Shown: positions 1-10,275, counted from the first letter of the stretch. The stretch: DNA of 42,712 nucleotides from an uncultured Bacteroidota bacterium (GCA_903910765.1 CAIWBA010000291.1:211492-254203); one strand, 5' to 3'. Notes: generated by a model not told the origin, from the letters alone. Program-made: numbers and translations.

Positions 1-811
1 CATTTGATGTACCATTCGTTCCTTTAATATATGCACCAGTTGCTCTGATATTTGAAATTGCTAAACCAATACCTCCAGCATTTTGAGAAATTGCAGCAAC
101 ATCAGAAAGCGTTTTGTAAATACCTGCAATTGAATCCTCTTGCATAGTTAATAAGAAACAAGATGATAGTTGAGGTCTTTTTGTTCCAGCATTAAATAAT
201 GTAGGAGTTGCATGAGTCATTTTATGAGTTGATAATAATTCATATGTTTTTAATACATTTTGAATATCAGTACCCCAAATACCAACTGCAACTCTCATGT
301 ATAAACTTTGAGGAGTCTCTGCTGGTTGGCCATATGTTTTTAATAGGTAACTTTTCTCAAGAGTTTTAAATCCAAAGTAGTCAAAGTTAAGATCGCGATC
401 ATGGATGATTGCTTCATTTAACGTATCCTTGTTCTTTTGTACAGCAGCATAAGTTTCATCAGAAATAATGCCTGCCACCTTTCCGGTCTTTGGATCTATG
501 TAATTATATAGGTGGTCAATCGTATCACTGAATGATTTGTGGGTCGTTTTGTGTAAACGAGTAATTGCAATTCTAGCTGCAAGTATTGAATAGTCTGGAT
601 GTATATGCGCTAATGCGGCAGCTGTCTCAGCAGCAAGTAGATCAAGTTGCTGAGTACTAATTCCATCATATATTCCAGATACAACTTTAGTTGCTACTTC
701 AAGAGCATCAACATATTCTGTATTTAATCCGTATGTTTGTTTTTTAATTCGGTTTGTTATTTTATCGAGCTTTAGCGTTTCGCTATGGCCATCTCTTTTT
801 ATTACCTTCAT
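1..811 (-). CDS. nrdA: Class I ribonucleotide reductase alpha (large) subunit, 5' part only
   Basis: Reduces ribonucleoside diphosphates to deoxyribonucleotides together with the NrdB radical subunit, in the cytoplasm. About 270 codons are visible; the gene runs off the left edge. It starts at an ATG (809-811) reading MKVIKRDGHSETLKLDKI, a typical N-terminal ATP-cone used for allosteric control. Further in come HATPTLFNAGT, then LSSCFLL, whose Cys is the expected N-terminal partner of the active-site redox pair, then NAGGIGLAISNIRATGAYI and KGTNGTSN at the window edge. These motifs match the eukaryote/Bacteroidota-like NrdA subtype. It starts 14 nt after the nrdB stop, so the order is nrdB then nrdA, the reverse of E. 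coli and T4. The radical-site cysteine and the C-terminal cysteines lie outside the window, so completeness cannot be judged. Confidence 0.95.
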   Translation of the reverse strand, partial: MKVIKRDGHSETLKLDKITNRIKKQTYGLNTEYVDALEVATKVVSGIYDGISTQQLDLLAAETAAALAHIHPDYSILAARIAITRLHKTTHKSFSDTIDHLYNYIDPKTGKVAGIISDETYAAVQKNKDTLNEAIIHDRDLNFDYFGFKTLEKSYLLKTYGQPAETPQSLYMRVAVGIWGTDIQNVLKTYELLSTHKMTHATPTLFNAGTKRPQLSSCFLLTMQEDSIAGIYKTLSDVAAISQNAGGIGLAISNIRATGAYIKGTNGTSN

Positions 812-825
812 CGTTTTTAATATTT

Positions 826-1788
826 TTAAAATTCTGCGTCTAATGAAAAACCTGTGTTATCTCCAGATTTTACCCCTGCTTTTTGATATTCGCCTACTCT
901 TTTTTCGAAAAAATTAGTTTTTCCATTAAGTGCGATATTTACCATAAAGTCAAAAGGATTTGTTGAATTAAATATTGGGTTACACCCTAAATCTGATAAT
1001 AATCTGTCAGTTACAAATTCTAAATATTGAGCCATTAAATCTGAATTCATGCCGATTAATTTAACTGGAAGAGCATCGATGATAAACTCTTTCTCTATTT
1101 CCAAGGCAGATAATATAATTTCTTTGATTCTTTCTGGTGATACTTTATTTTCAATATGATGATTATGTAAGTGTACTGCAAAATCAGTATGAGAACCTTC
1201 ATCTCTAGAAATAAGTTCATTAGAAAAACTTAGTCCGGGCATAAGTCCTCTTTTCTTAAGCCAAAAAATTGAACAAAATGATCCTGAGAAGAATATTCCT
1301 TCAACTGCAGCAAATGCAACAAGTCTTTCTTGGAAAGTTGAGTTTTTGATCCAGTTTAGTGCCCATTCAGCTTTTTTCTGAACTGCTGGGATTGTATCAA
1401 TTGCTCTTAATAGGTGCATCTTTTCTTCTTGATCAGTAATATACGTATCAATTAGGAGTGAATAAGTTTCAGAGTGAATATTCTCCATCATAATTTGAAA
1501 TCCATAAAAGAATTTAGCTTCTGGATATTGAACTTCTTTTAAAAAGTTCTCAGCTAAGTTTTCATTAACAATTCCATCACTTGCTGCAAAGAATGCAAGT
1601 ACATGTTTAATAAAATGACGTTCTCCGTCGTTAAGATTTTTTCTCCAGTCAACCAAGTCAGCAGCTAGATCAATTTCTTCAGCTGTCCAAAATGAAGCTT
1701 CTGATTTTTTATAAAATTCCCAAAGATCGTGGTGCTGAATTGGGAAGACCACGAAGCGATTTGGATTCTCTGTTAAGATTTGTTCCAT
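826..1788 (-). CDS. nrdB: Class I ribonucleotide reductase beta (small, radical) subunit
   Basis: Carries the di-iron tyrosyl radical that NrdA needs. At 320 aa it is a normal length for R2. By alignment from memory with mouse R2, the metal ligands are present: Asp71 (AASDG), Glu102 and His105 (MENIHSE), Glu163 (AVEG), and Glu197 and His200 (RDEGSH). The radical tyrosine is Tyr109 (HSETY). The C-terminus GFSLDAEF resembles the eukaryotic R2 tail that docks into R1 (FTLDADF), so holoenzyme assembly with the adjacent NrdA is expected. ATG start. It lies between a 45-codon ORF (18 nt upstream) and nrdA (14 nt downstream), apparently in one transcript. All catalytic residues are intact, so it is probably active. 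Confidence 0.97.
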   Translation of the reverse strand: MEQILTENPNRFVVFPIQHHDLWEFYKKSEASFWTAEEIDLAADLVDWRKNLNDGERHFIKHVLAFFAASDGIVNENLAENFLKEVQYPEAKFFYGFQIMMENIHSETYSLLIDTYITDQEEKMHLLRAIDTIPAVQKKAEWALNWIKNSTFQERLVAFAAVEGIFFSGSFCSIFWLKKRGLMPGLSFSNELISRDEGSHTDFAVHLHNHHIENKVSPERIKEIILSALEIEKEFIIDALPVKLIGMNSDLMAQYLEFVTDRLLSDLGCNPIFNSTNPFDFMVNIALNGKTNFFEKRVGEYQKAGVKSGDNTGFSLDAEF

Positions 1789-1806
1789 TTTCTATATTTT
1801 TTTGGT

Positions 1807-1944
1807 TTAAAGTGTAAGTACTCGTGGATTAACTGAATATGATGTTGACTGTCTGCTAATTAGGGTTGCATAATGCTTAATATGGTTAGCCAGGTGAACA
1901 GTGAACGGTAAATTGCGTGGTATTTTAAATTTCGAGTTATCCAT
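1807..1944 (-). CDS. Small basic protein, 45 aa, upstream of nrdB (hypothetical)
   Basis: An uninterrupted reading frame from ATG (1942-1944) to TAA (1807-1809), starting MDNSKFKIPRN and ending PRVLTL. It fills most of the 201-bp gap between the S1-like gene and nrdB. The TAA is 18 nt before the nrdB ATG, a normal within-operon spacing. A TATAAATAAC word ends 4 nt before the ATG, and the start lies in the loop of a long inverted repeat. The product is basic, has no membrane segment and matches no family I recognise. It could instead be a structured leader of nrdB that happens to be open. Support is from position and reading frame only. Confidence 0.5.
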   Translation of the reverse strand: MDNSKFKIPRNLPFTVHLANHIKHYATLISRQSTSYSVNPRVLTL

Positions 1945-1980
1945 TTAGGTTATTTATATCGAAATTATAATACCACGCAA
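1913..1980 (-). repeat. 68-nt inverted repeat / hairpin between the S1-like gene and nrdB
   Basis: Arms 1913-1924 (TTGCGTGGTATT) and 1969-1980 (AATACCACGCAA) are perfectly complementary over 12 bp. An inner 8-bp stem (1928-1935 with 1959-1966) and a 23-nt loop complete the structure. Read on the minus strand it begins 9 nt after the S1-like stop codon. It could therefore terminate that transcript or act as a regulatory RNA element. No clear U-tract follows, so simple intrinsic termination is not certain. Confidence 0.7.
1949..1958 (-). promoter_or_regulatory. Putative late-type promoter word TATAAATAAC
   Basis: The minus strand reads TATAAATAAC, containing the T4 late-promoter core TATAAATA. 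It lies in the loop of the 1913-1980 inverted repeat and upstream of the 45-codon ORF and nrdB. A start site about 6 nt downstream of the core would fall almost on the ORF's ATG, giving a nearly leaderless mRNA. The assignment rests on similarity to the T4 consensus and on two near-identical words elsewhere in the window. Confidence 0.45.
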
Positions 1981-1989
1981 GTGTTAAAA

Positions 1990-3174
1990 TTAGACGAAAT
2001 CGTATCTTAATTGCTTACGAATTGCATCAACTTTATGAACCTTTATTTGACCTGAGTCAGAAATTTTAGTTCTGCCCTTTAGATGATTTACATCACTTTT
2101 AAATGTTTGTTCACCATCTGGCATTGAAATTGCAATTGAGAAGTCTGACTTATCTAAAGTATAGTCTAATGTTTGACCGTCTATTTTAGTTTTAAGATCT
2201 TGCCATTGAAGTTGTTCCTGGCCAATCTTATCATATGAATCAGTTAATATGATACGAGGTTCGCCCTTTTTCATAATAATATCTTTAACATAAAACTCAA
2301 TAGTATCACCAGATTTATATTGTTTACTAACTTCTTCATAATTTTGAAATTCAGTTTTATGAAGTAATCCAGTAAAGTAATTTTGGAATTCAACAAACAT
2401 TCCAAATTCATATGGTTTATTAGTTAAAATACCTGAGTACTTTTCTCCAATTACTAAATCGTGAACTTTTTGAGGTAGAGTTTGTTTAATATATTTTTTG
2501 TATGAAACAATAAATAAGTCATTTGTTTGATCAAAATTCTCAATCATTACTGGAATTTCTTTATTTAAGTAATCATTAAAATCTCTAATTACGTTAGCTG
2601 CTGCATGAGAGCCTGGTAAAAAGCACTTAACTGTGCCTTTGTAAAGAGCAAGATATCCACCTTTAACTAAGTTTGTAACTTTAACATAGAACCATTTTTC
2701 TGTTTTTAAATAGTCTTCTAAGTCTTCGCGATAGGTTAATGCTGCGCAGCGTTTTTCTGAACCTAAGAAGTCTCCATTATCATTTTTGTAAATAATAACT
2801 TTGAAGCTATGGTTAATTTCATTATGTACTAATAATGATGGCTCTGAACTAAATTCTCTAAATGGAACAAAGATTGTGGATAGAGATGCAAGGTCTTGAA
2901 CTTCAATTACCTTTTCATCAAAGTCAATTTTCTTGGCTGTAACTGTACATATTTTACCAAGTTCAAAATCTTTATTTGTAGGTACAAATGAAGTTTCTGC
3001 ATTTGATGAAAAGTACTTATCGTACAGGTCTTGAGCATATGGCTCTTTACAAAAAATCTTAAAGCCCGATCGTTGATCTTCAGCTGTTAATTTAATTGTT
3101 TGGTTAATCTTAGAATTTCCTTGACGAAATAATAAGTCAAAGTCGATTAGTTCTGTTTGGTTGGTTTTTTGCAT
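1990..3174 (-). CDS. Ribosomal protein S1-like protein with tandem S1 (OB-fold) domains
   Basis: A 394-aa protein with up to three S1-type RNA-binding repeats, at roughly residues 70-145, 158-228 and 240-314. The third is clearest: VIGEKYSGILTNKPYEFGMF, then FTGLLHKTEF, then a GD..EFYVKDI strand and RIILTDS. The second has FYVKVTNLVKGGYLALYKG followed by KCFLPGSHA. Bacterial S1 binds mRNA on the 30S subunit and helps it load; bacterial S1 proteins commonly have four to six repeats, so this is short. ATG start. It sits 53 nt after the 1457-aa gene and before the nrd genes. By inference it may favour translation of phage mRNAs in a host that makes little use of Shine-Dalgarno pairing. Another RNA-binding role is possible. 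Confidence 0.8.
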   Translation of the reverse strand: MQKTNQTELIDFDLLFRQGNSKINQTIKLTAEDQRSGFKIFCKEPYAQDLYDKYFSSNAETSFVPTNKDFELGKICTVTAKKIDFDEKVIEVQDLASLSTIFVPFREFSSEPSLLVHNEINHSFKVIIYKNDNGDFLGSEKRCAALTYREDLEDYLKTEKWFYVKVTNLVKGGYLALYKGTVKCFLPGSHAAANVIRDFNDYLNKEIPVMIENFDQTNDLFIVSYKKYIKQTLPQKVHDLVIGEKYSGILTNKPYEFGMFVEFQNYFTGLLHKTEFQNYEEVSKQYKSGDTIEFYVKDIIMKKGEPRIILTDSYDKIGQEQLQWQDLKTKIDGQTLDYTLDKSDFSIAISMPDGEQTFKSDVNHLKGRTKISDSGQIKVHKVDAIRKQLRYDFV

Positions 3175-3227
3175 GTGTTATTATTTAAACGTTGCTAATT
3201 AATTATACACAGAAAATGTCAGTAGTT

Positions 3228-6200
3228 TTATGAAGTATGAACTCCTGGATCAATAAAAATAGTAGGTGACCAGGCAATAGGGTAGAGGGCTGGCATTTTT
3301 GACTGGAATAGTAGAGTACCAGTAGAAGTTATACTTGATCTCCATGCAATTTCATCTAAAAATATTGCAAATAGTGGATTCTTATGAGTTAATCTTTCCC
3401 ATGGTGGAAGATCATCTTGATTAAAAAATGGACTTGAGGCAAGTCGTGCAACCTGAACTCCAGGTTTGCTACCAAAGGCACATGCAAGTATTGAGGCTAG
3501 ATATGCAACTTCTTTAACCACTGGTTCAGTTGCAGTAATTACTGGAATATATACAGCTTTTAATAGCTTAATGGCATCCAAATTAGCCAACTTAAGTTTA
3601 GCTGAATTAGGTATTTGTAATTCAAGAGCCATTATTGCTAGTTTAAGTGGAAGTATATATGGATTAGCTGAATCAATTGTTGTAAAGCTTAAGTCCTTTA
3701 ATGTTTTAGCAATCGTTAAAATTGGAAAAACTACTGTGTTTAATGGTTGTAATATTCCATCGATTGCAGCATTTAATAAACCTCTAATTAATTCAACTAG
3801 ATCAGTTGGTGTAAGTAGAGAAAAATAATTAACTATATCCAAAGGTATTAATGGAATTTTTGGAAGTTTAAGTTTAAATCCATTAGGTAAAGTTACTGAA
3901 ACATAATTTAAGTTTTTATTGGTAGTAACTGTTGCAACCTCAGAATTTCCACATGGAATTTGTCTAATAATATCTTCCAATGATGTTGAATTTGTACCTT
4001 GGGTTGCAGCCAACATGTCACTAGCATCAGCTAACATTTTAAGTATTAATTCAAGTAAATATGCAATTGCTAATTTTAATAAAGGTTTAATTAATATATC
4101 AAGAGGTATTACAATTTGTACTGGCAAAATAGGACCTAATGGATTAGGAGATTGAGGAACTGATAATGCAGTTAGTACAGGCAATATCATTGCTTGCGAT
4201 ATTGATACAATATCTGGTTTTTCTGGTAAAATGATTGGTGGAAATAGGTCAAGCACTGAATTAAATAGAGCAGTCACCGCTGATATTCCAATTTCTTCAA
4301 GCGAATCACCTAATAAACTTTTTAAAACATCAATTGTTAATCCAGATAAAAAAGCCTCAAGTAGTGCATTAAATATGCCTATTGCTGCAAGTATTTGTGG
4401 AGAAATTATTTCAATCGGTGGAGGTGGTGCTGCACAACATGGAGCAGTTGGATCAAATAATTTTAATTCAGGAGCAACTACCGATAAGGTAGTAAAGGTT
4501 AAGGCTTTTTTAAGTCTTTCTTTTCTTAAGGCTGCCGCTTTTTTAATTTTACCTTTTTCTGCATCACTTAAGTTTGGATCAATGTCTTCATCTGCTGGAT
4601 TTGAATTTCCTTGTAAATAGTCAAGTGCCTTATTTGAATATTCTTTTATGGCTTTTTTAAATTCCTTAATATCTTCTGCTTTATTTAAGTTAAAGGATTT
4701 CTTAGATAGTAGCTTAGTTGGATCAACTTGAGCTGCCATCATTTTTATTTTTGAAATAAGGTCAGTTAGGGTAAGATCAAATCCTAATAAACCCTTTGCG
4801 GCTTTTTCAATAGTTGGCTGTAATCCACTAAGTGCCGGTGGTAACTTTGGATTAAGTTTGGTTGGACTATCTGGAAATGAGACTGTACCTAATTTAATTT
4901 TATCAATATACTTATCAAAATCATCAAGTACGCTATCAATTTTAGATTTTAATGTTATTGGGTCTAATGATCGTGAGGCCTTTTTAGATTCACGCTTCTT
5001 TTTTAGGTCAGACTCATTCTCTGCTCCCATTACACTATCCTCTCTAGTTTTTCTGGTTTTTTCTTTTAATTTAGTAACTGCAGATAATTGCATATCCCCT
5101 AATTTATTAAATTGGAGATTCATACTACGTTTAAAATCTTTAATCTGTTTTTCAAAATCATTTCCTAAATCTAAATCCAGGTACTTCATTAATTTTTCTA
5201 AATCAGATGAATATAGTTTGATATAGTCAATTGGATCAATTTCACCAATTGGTGTTCCATCTCTTGTAGTTATTTGAGGTTTTTTACCCATTGCTAATGT
5301 CGCAGCAATTGAGGCTAATCTAACAGCCTTTGCTGAATTTCCAGCAATTGTAACTGGTATACTTAATGCGCCTTTTCCTAATTGACCTTTAAATGGATTT
5401 GCTGGATCAAGACCTATTGGATTTTGAGAGGCTTGAGTTTGATCAATTTCAAATCCATATTTTACAGCAGTTGGTGGAAAGTATGCAACTGGCATATTTG
5501 GTGCAAATAACATATACTTAGTACCATCTGGTGCAAAATATAAAACATAAACACTAGGTAATGGTATTCCAACAATTGCAATTGGCATTGTTAAAAAAGT
5601 AACAAGAGTTCCAATTGGAGTGGATAATGTAAATAAATTTCTCCATTTTTGAGGTATTGGAATTAAGGCAATACCTATTGGGGTTGGAATAATATTATTG
5701 ATTGGATAGTATCTAAATGGTGGAGCACTTATATCTGGAATAGGTAAAAGACTTACTTTATTTAAGGATTTTGTAAATTCTCTCCAATAGCATGGAGTTG
5801 TCATATCTGGTAAACTTGCATCATTTCCATTAAGTGTTCTAATGAATAGCGGATCTTTACCTAATTTTTTCATTACCTCAGCTTCACAATCATTAGTTGG
5901 AATAACATTGGCTGCTGGACCTTTAAAACATGCAACATTAGCAATCTTCTTTGCAATAACATCTTGGTCCATTGAATTTTCTTTGATTAGTGCATCAAGT
6001 TGAGAAATTTCAAGATTACATTCAGTAATTTTTGCAAGTATTTCAGAATAGGTTTTAGTGTAATATGATAAACGCGAAGGAATTATTTGATCTAGTGGAC
6101 TATATGTAAATGTGCCAAAACTATAAATGTTAGAAGTTTTTGCTGTGTATGAAGTTGGCCTAGCTAATTTAAGAGCTGCCTCAGTTGTTCTTCTAAAAAA

Positions 6201-7601
6201 GTCAGCAACTTCCTGTTTTGCAATAATCTTAAGTTCATCAACTGCTGGTTTTATTTGAGCTGGGTAAACCTTAGATACTTCAGTTTTTCGTTTTGTATTA
6301 AGTGTTAAATTTAAGGTTTCATAAAATTTTTCGTATGCAGCCTGACTTTGAATATAAAAATCGGTATCACCTTCTTTTATTGACTTTGGTGCATTTTCAA
6401 TTCCAACAAAGATTGGATCTATTTTATTTGGGTCAACTGATAATCCTCTTTCTTCTAATGTATAAAAATATTGGATTGGATGAGCAAATTTACGATATAG
6501 TCCAGGATAACCATTAGCTGTTTTATTATATAGAGCTCCAGGAATATTTTCATATGTAGATATTGATTTGTTAACTCCAAAATCATATGGAATACTTGAA
6601 CAAAAGGTTGCAAGAGTTTGTTTAAATGGTTCAGTTGATAAGTATGTATTTGATTTAATATTAATATCTTTTTCAATTTGATCAGTTGATCCATCTTCTT
6701 TTATTTGAGGAACGGTTATTCGTGTTGTATCTAAATCAATTATCCTTATTCCAAAAACGGCAGTTCTACCTGGAGTAATAATACCGGAAGTAGATGTTTC
6801 TGTATCAATAAATGTTGGAATTAATTGGCCACTTATTTTTTCGCAAGAGGATTTAATAATTGAAGAAACTATTGCGCTTGATGGCAGGCTTGGTAGTGTA
6901 TTAATTTGTTGGGATAATGCATTTGTTGCTCCTTGCTTAGTAACCTCTTGTCGATCTTGTGCGTATAACCTATTTTTTCTAGATGTATAATATTTGATAT
7001 AAAATTCGTCATTTATAATATATGGATAGTAAGTTTCTCCAACAATTCCAGATAGAATGTTTTCATTATTATAAGTAGTAAGTTGTCTAAAAGTATCGTC
7101 TGACACTGAATATAAAGAGTTCATTGCATACTGATAATTATATTCATATGAATTAATTACATCCGTATATGCATAACTAGCCCAAACTGAATTTTCAATA
7201 GCTAAAGTTCTGGCATATTCATCAGTCCAATAAAGATAGGCAGAAGTTAATGGTTCAACTACGGTGATCGTAGAATTAAAAAAGTCAATTCGTTCTTTAT
7301 AATATTCTGAAATAACTGTATAATGATCAAGTACTTCTTGAACTTTATTTTTAACTACGGCTATTTCAATTGTATTTGCCTGTTTAGACATTTGTTCAAT
7401 TAAGATAGTCTTAACTTCCTCAACTCCTTGATTAACACAGCTACTCTCAGATGGAACAGATAGCTTAACCTCTTTTGCAACTGGTGCAACCGGTTCAGGT
7501 AAACAGGCTTTTACATTGGCTAAGTCAGCTTCAGTAAAAACTGGTGAGGCTAACTTTCCGCACTTAATGTCATTAATTAGGCTTTTAAATGTGACGTCCA
7601 A
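3228..7601 (-). CDS. Very large protein of unknown function (1457 aa), possible virion protein
   Basis: No family recognised. The start is taken as TTG (7599-7601), reading MDVTFKSLINDIKCGK; no in-frame ATG lies between it and the upstream stop. The N-terminal third is polar with Tyr/Asn-rich helices. About residues 630-710 are hydrophobic and Pro-rich (IPTPIGIALIPIP, VGIPLPSVYVLYF). About 805-900 are charged and probably coiled coil. About 1050-1170 hold CCAAPPPPIEI and long aliphatic helices (LLKLAIAYLLELILKML) that could cross or bind a membrane. No signal peptide is evident. It is encoded in the early-like minus-strand arm, downstream of groEL. It might be a virion-packaged or membrane-interacting protein. 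The plus-strand ORFs overlapping it are shadows. Confidence 0.85.
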   Translation of the reverse strand: MDVTFKSLINDIKCGKLASPVFTEADLANVKACLPEPVAPVAKEVKLSVPSESSCVNQGVEEVKTILIEQMSKQANTIEIAVVKNKVQEVLDHYTVISEYYKERIDFFNSTITVVEPLTSAYLYWTDEYARTLAIENSVWASYAYTDVINSYEYNYQYAMNSLYSVSDDTFRQLTTYNNENILSGIVGETYYPYIINDEFYIKYYTSRKNRLYAQDRQEVTKQGATNALSQQINTLPSLPSSAIVSSIIKSSCEKISGQLIPTFIDTETSTSGIITPGRTAVFGIRIIDLDTTRITVPQIKEDGSTDQIEKDINIKSNTYLSTEPFKQTLATFCSSIPYDFGVNKSISTYENIPGALYNKTANGYPGLYRKFAHPIQYFYTLEERGLSVDPNKIDPIFVGIENAPKSIKEGDTDFYIQSQAAYEKFYETLNLTLNTKRKTEVSKVYPAQIKPAVDELKIIAKQEVADFFRRTTEAALKLARPTSYTAKTSNIYSFGTFTYSPLDQIIPSRLSYYTKTYSEILAKITECNLEISQLDALIKENSMDQDVIAKKIANVACFKGPAANVIPTNDCEAEVMKKLGKDPLFIRTLNGNDASLPDMTTPCYWREFTKSLNKVSLLPIPDISAPPFRYYPINNIIPTPIGIALIPIPQKWRNLFTLSTPIGTLVTFLTMPIAIVGIPLPSVYVLYFAPDGTKYMLFAPNMPVAYFPPTAVKYGFEIDQTQASQNPIGLDPANPFKGQLGKGALSIPVTIAGNSAKAVRLASIAATLAMGKKPQITTRDGTPIGEIDPIDYIKLYSSDLEKLMKYLDLDLGNDFEKQIKDFKRSMNLQFNKLGDMQLSAVTKLKEKTRKTREDSVMGAENESDLKKKRESKKASRSLDPITLKSKIDSVLDDFDKYIDKIKLGTVSFPDSPTKLNPKLPPALSGLQPTIEKAAKGLLGFDLTLTDLISKIKMMAAQVDPTKLLSKKSFNLNKAEDIKEFKKAIKEYSNKALDYLQGNSNPADEDIDPNLSDAEKGKIKKAAALRKERLKKALTFTTLSVVAPELKLFDPTAPCCAAPPPPIEIISPQILAAIGIFNALLEAFLSGLTIDVLKSLLGDSLEEIGISAVTALFNSVLDLFPPIILPEKPDIVSISQAMILPVLTALSVPQSPNPLGPILPVQIVIPLDILIKPLLKLAIAYLLELILKMLADASDMLAATQGTNSTSLEDIIRQIPCGNSEVATVTTNKNLNYVSVTLPNGFKLKLPKIPLIPLDIVNYFSLLTPTDLVELIRGLLNAAIDGILQPLNTVVFPILTIAKTLKDLSFTTIDSANPYILPLKLAIMALELQIPNSAKLKLANLDAIKLLKAVYIPVITATEPVVKEVAYLASILACAFGSKPGVQVARLASSPFFNQDDLPPWERLTHKNPLFAIFLDEIAWRSSITSTGTLLFQSKMPALYPIAWSPTIFIDPGVHTS

Positions 7602-7647
7602 TGAATTAATTTCTTTATTTTATCTATCATCCTCTCTAAATAGAACA

Positions 7648-7675
7648 GCGCTTGAGAGGATTACTCAACAAGCGC
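7648..7675 (-). terminator. Possible terminator hairpin downstream of groEL
   Basis: In the 97-bp gap after groEL, GCGCTTG (7648-7654) pairs with CAAGCGC (7669-7675) around a 14-nt loop. An overlapping alternative pairs CCTCTC (7631-7636) with GAGAGG (7654-7659). On the minus strand the sequence after the stem is TGTTCTATTTAG, only a weak U-tract, so termination may be partial. The hairpin could also mark an RNA-processing site between groEL and the large gene. Confidence 0.4.
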
Positions 7676-7698
7676 CGATCGGTAATAATAATTTGTAA

Positions 7699-9285
<1,587 letters not shown>

Positions 9286-9298
9286 TTATTTGATTATT

Positions 9299-10042
9299 TT
9301 ACTTTATTATTATATCCGATTTTTCGATTTGGTTTAGGTTAGAAAGCTTTAATGCCACCTGAATTAAGGTGATAACGTCTTTTTGGCAGTATTCTTTAAT
9401 TCCTTCAATGTTTCCGGCCCAATAATTCTGGTGTACTTGATCGCCTTTCATTGCATCTTTTGGAGAGTCAATTCCAAGGACCGTTGCTAATAAGTCAAGA
9501 GATGTGAATCCTTCTTGCCATGCACCAAATGACCAAAGTTCAGAAGTATCAACAATTGAGGTTTCCCAAGGTTTTTTATCCCATACTTGAAGAGGGGTAG
9601 GTGTCTCAATTCCTAAGATAAAGGCTCTTTTACATAGGAACGGAACATCAAATCTTTTTACATTATGACCAGCTATTTTTACACCAGTTTTACCAAGTCC
9701 TCCAATTACTTTAAAGGTTTGACGTAGGATTTCAGCTTCGTCATCTCCTGAATAGGAAACAATTTGAGCAGTAGGAACTCCATCTACAAATTTCATTTTT
9801 CCAAATGAAACACAAACAACTCTACCAAATTCAGCATGAAGAGCTGATTTCATTTGATAAAGGTCTTCATCTGACTTATCTTTATTGTCGGGATATTTGG
9901 AACCTAATTGATTTCTAAGGATTTCTGATTTAGCTGACCATAACTCTTGCATCTTTGGAGAGAAAGAGTCTAAATGATTAACTGTTCCAGCTGTTTCTAT
10001 ATCAAAAAATAGAAGCTTTTCTAATTGGAATGGATCGAACAT
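9299..10042 (-). CDS. Predicted 3'-5' exonuclease of the DnaQ/PolB-exonuclease superfamily
   Basis: A 247-aa RNase H-fold DEDDy nuclease. Exo I is FFDIET (Asp14, Glu16), Exo II is [13 protein letters not shown] (Asp132), and Exo III is YCQKDV (Tyr218, Asp222). It resembles the stand-alone family described as a predicted 3'-5' exonuclease related to the exonuclease domain of PolB, common in Bacteroidota. No polymerase domain is attached. Likely roles are DNA proofreading, repair or end trimming during replication or recombination. ATG start (10040-10042). It is the first gene of the leftward transcript, 16 nt upstream of groEL, and faces the RuvC-like gene across the divergent region. Confidence 0.88.
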   Translation of the reverse strand: MFDPFQLEKLLFFDIETAGTVNHLDSFSPKMQELWSAKSEILRNQLGSKYPDNKDKSDEDLYQMKSALHAEFGRVVCVSFGKMKFVDGVPTAQIVSYSGDDEAEILRQTFKVIGGLGKTGVKIAGHNVKRFDVPFLCKRAFILGIETPTPLQVWDKKPWETSIVDTSELWSFGAWQEGFTSLDLLATVLGIDSPKDAMKGDQVHQNYWAGNIEGIKEYCQKDVITLIQVALKLSNLNQIEKSDIIIK

Positions 10043-10275
10043 GGTTTTAGTTTTATAAATTAAGCCTATTATACCTATAAAAAGGGCTAAGTAGCTTAGA
10101 GTCTAAAGTCTACTTAATTCTTTATATTAATAAAATAAGTAGACTAAGAATCTGTTAACTAAGTCTCTGACGCTATACCCTCCCAACACCCTTATTCTAC
10201 AGTACATTTATAAAAGGTTTTAAGAAAACTAAAAATTAGTTGATAGTAGAATATTTAAAATCACTAATATGAACC
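10043..10275. other. Divergent intergenic region between the two gene arms
   Basis: The 233-bp AT-rich region separates the leftward exonuclease/groEL transcript from the rightward RuvC/gp55 transcript, so both promoters should lie here. I see a perfect 10-bp inverted repeat (10107-10145), AT-rich TATA-like words on both strands (for example TTTATAAA near 10207-10214) and a short pyrimidine-rich stretch near 10167-10190. No clear Bacteroidota promoter (TTG...TAnnTTTG) or convincing small gene was identified. Confidence 0.6.
10107..10145. repeat. 10-bp perfect inverted repeat in the divergent promoter region
   Basis: AGTCTACTTA (10107-10116) and TAAGTAGACT (10136-10145) are exact reverse complements around a 19-nt AT-rich spacer. 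The placement between divergent genes suggests a dimeric regulator site or a hairpin at the 5' end of the leftward mRNA. No T-run makes it a clear terminator. Confidence 0.6.

Noticed and set aside
1913-1980. tRNA-like structure in the gap before nrdB
   Set aside because: The stem has no D-, anticodon- or T-arm pattern and no CCA-like end. It is a simple long hairpin.
3466-5226. Four plus-strand ORFs (starting near 3466, 3919, 4231 and 4858) opposite the 1457-aa gene
   Set aside because: They are short, overlap a continuous minus-strand frame of 1457 codons, and have compositions (Ser/Leu/Ile runs) expected from reading that gene's antisense. No independent signal supports them.
10127-10207. 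26-codon minus-strand frame in the divergent region, preceded by TATAAATG
   Set aside because: Very short and with no protein-like features. The TATA-like word overlaps the ATG itself and is expected by chance in AT-rich DNA.
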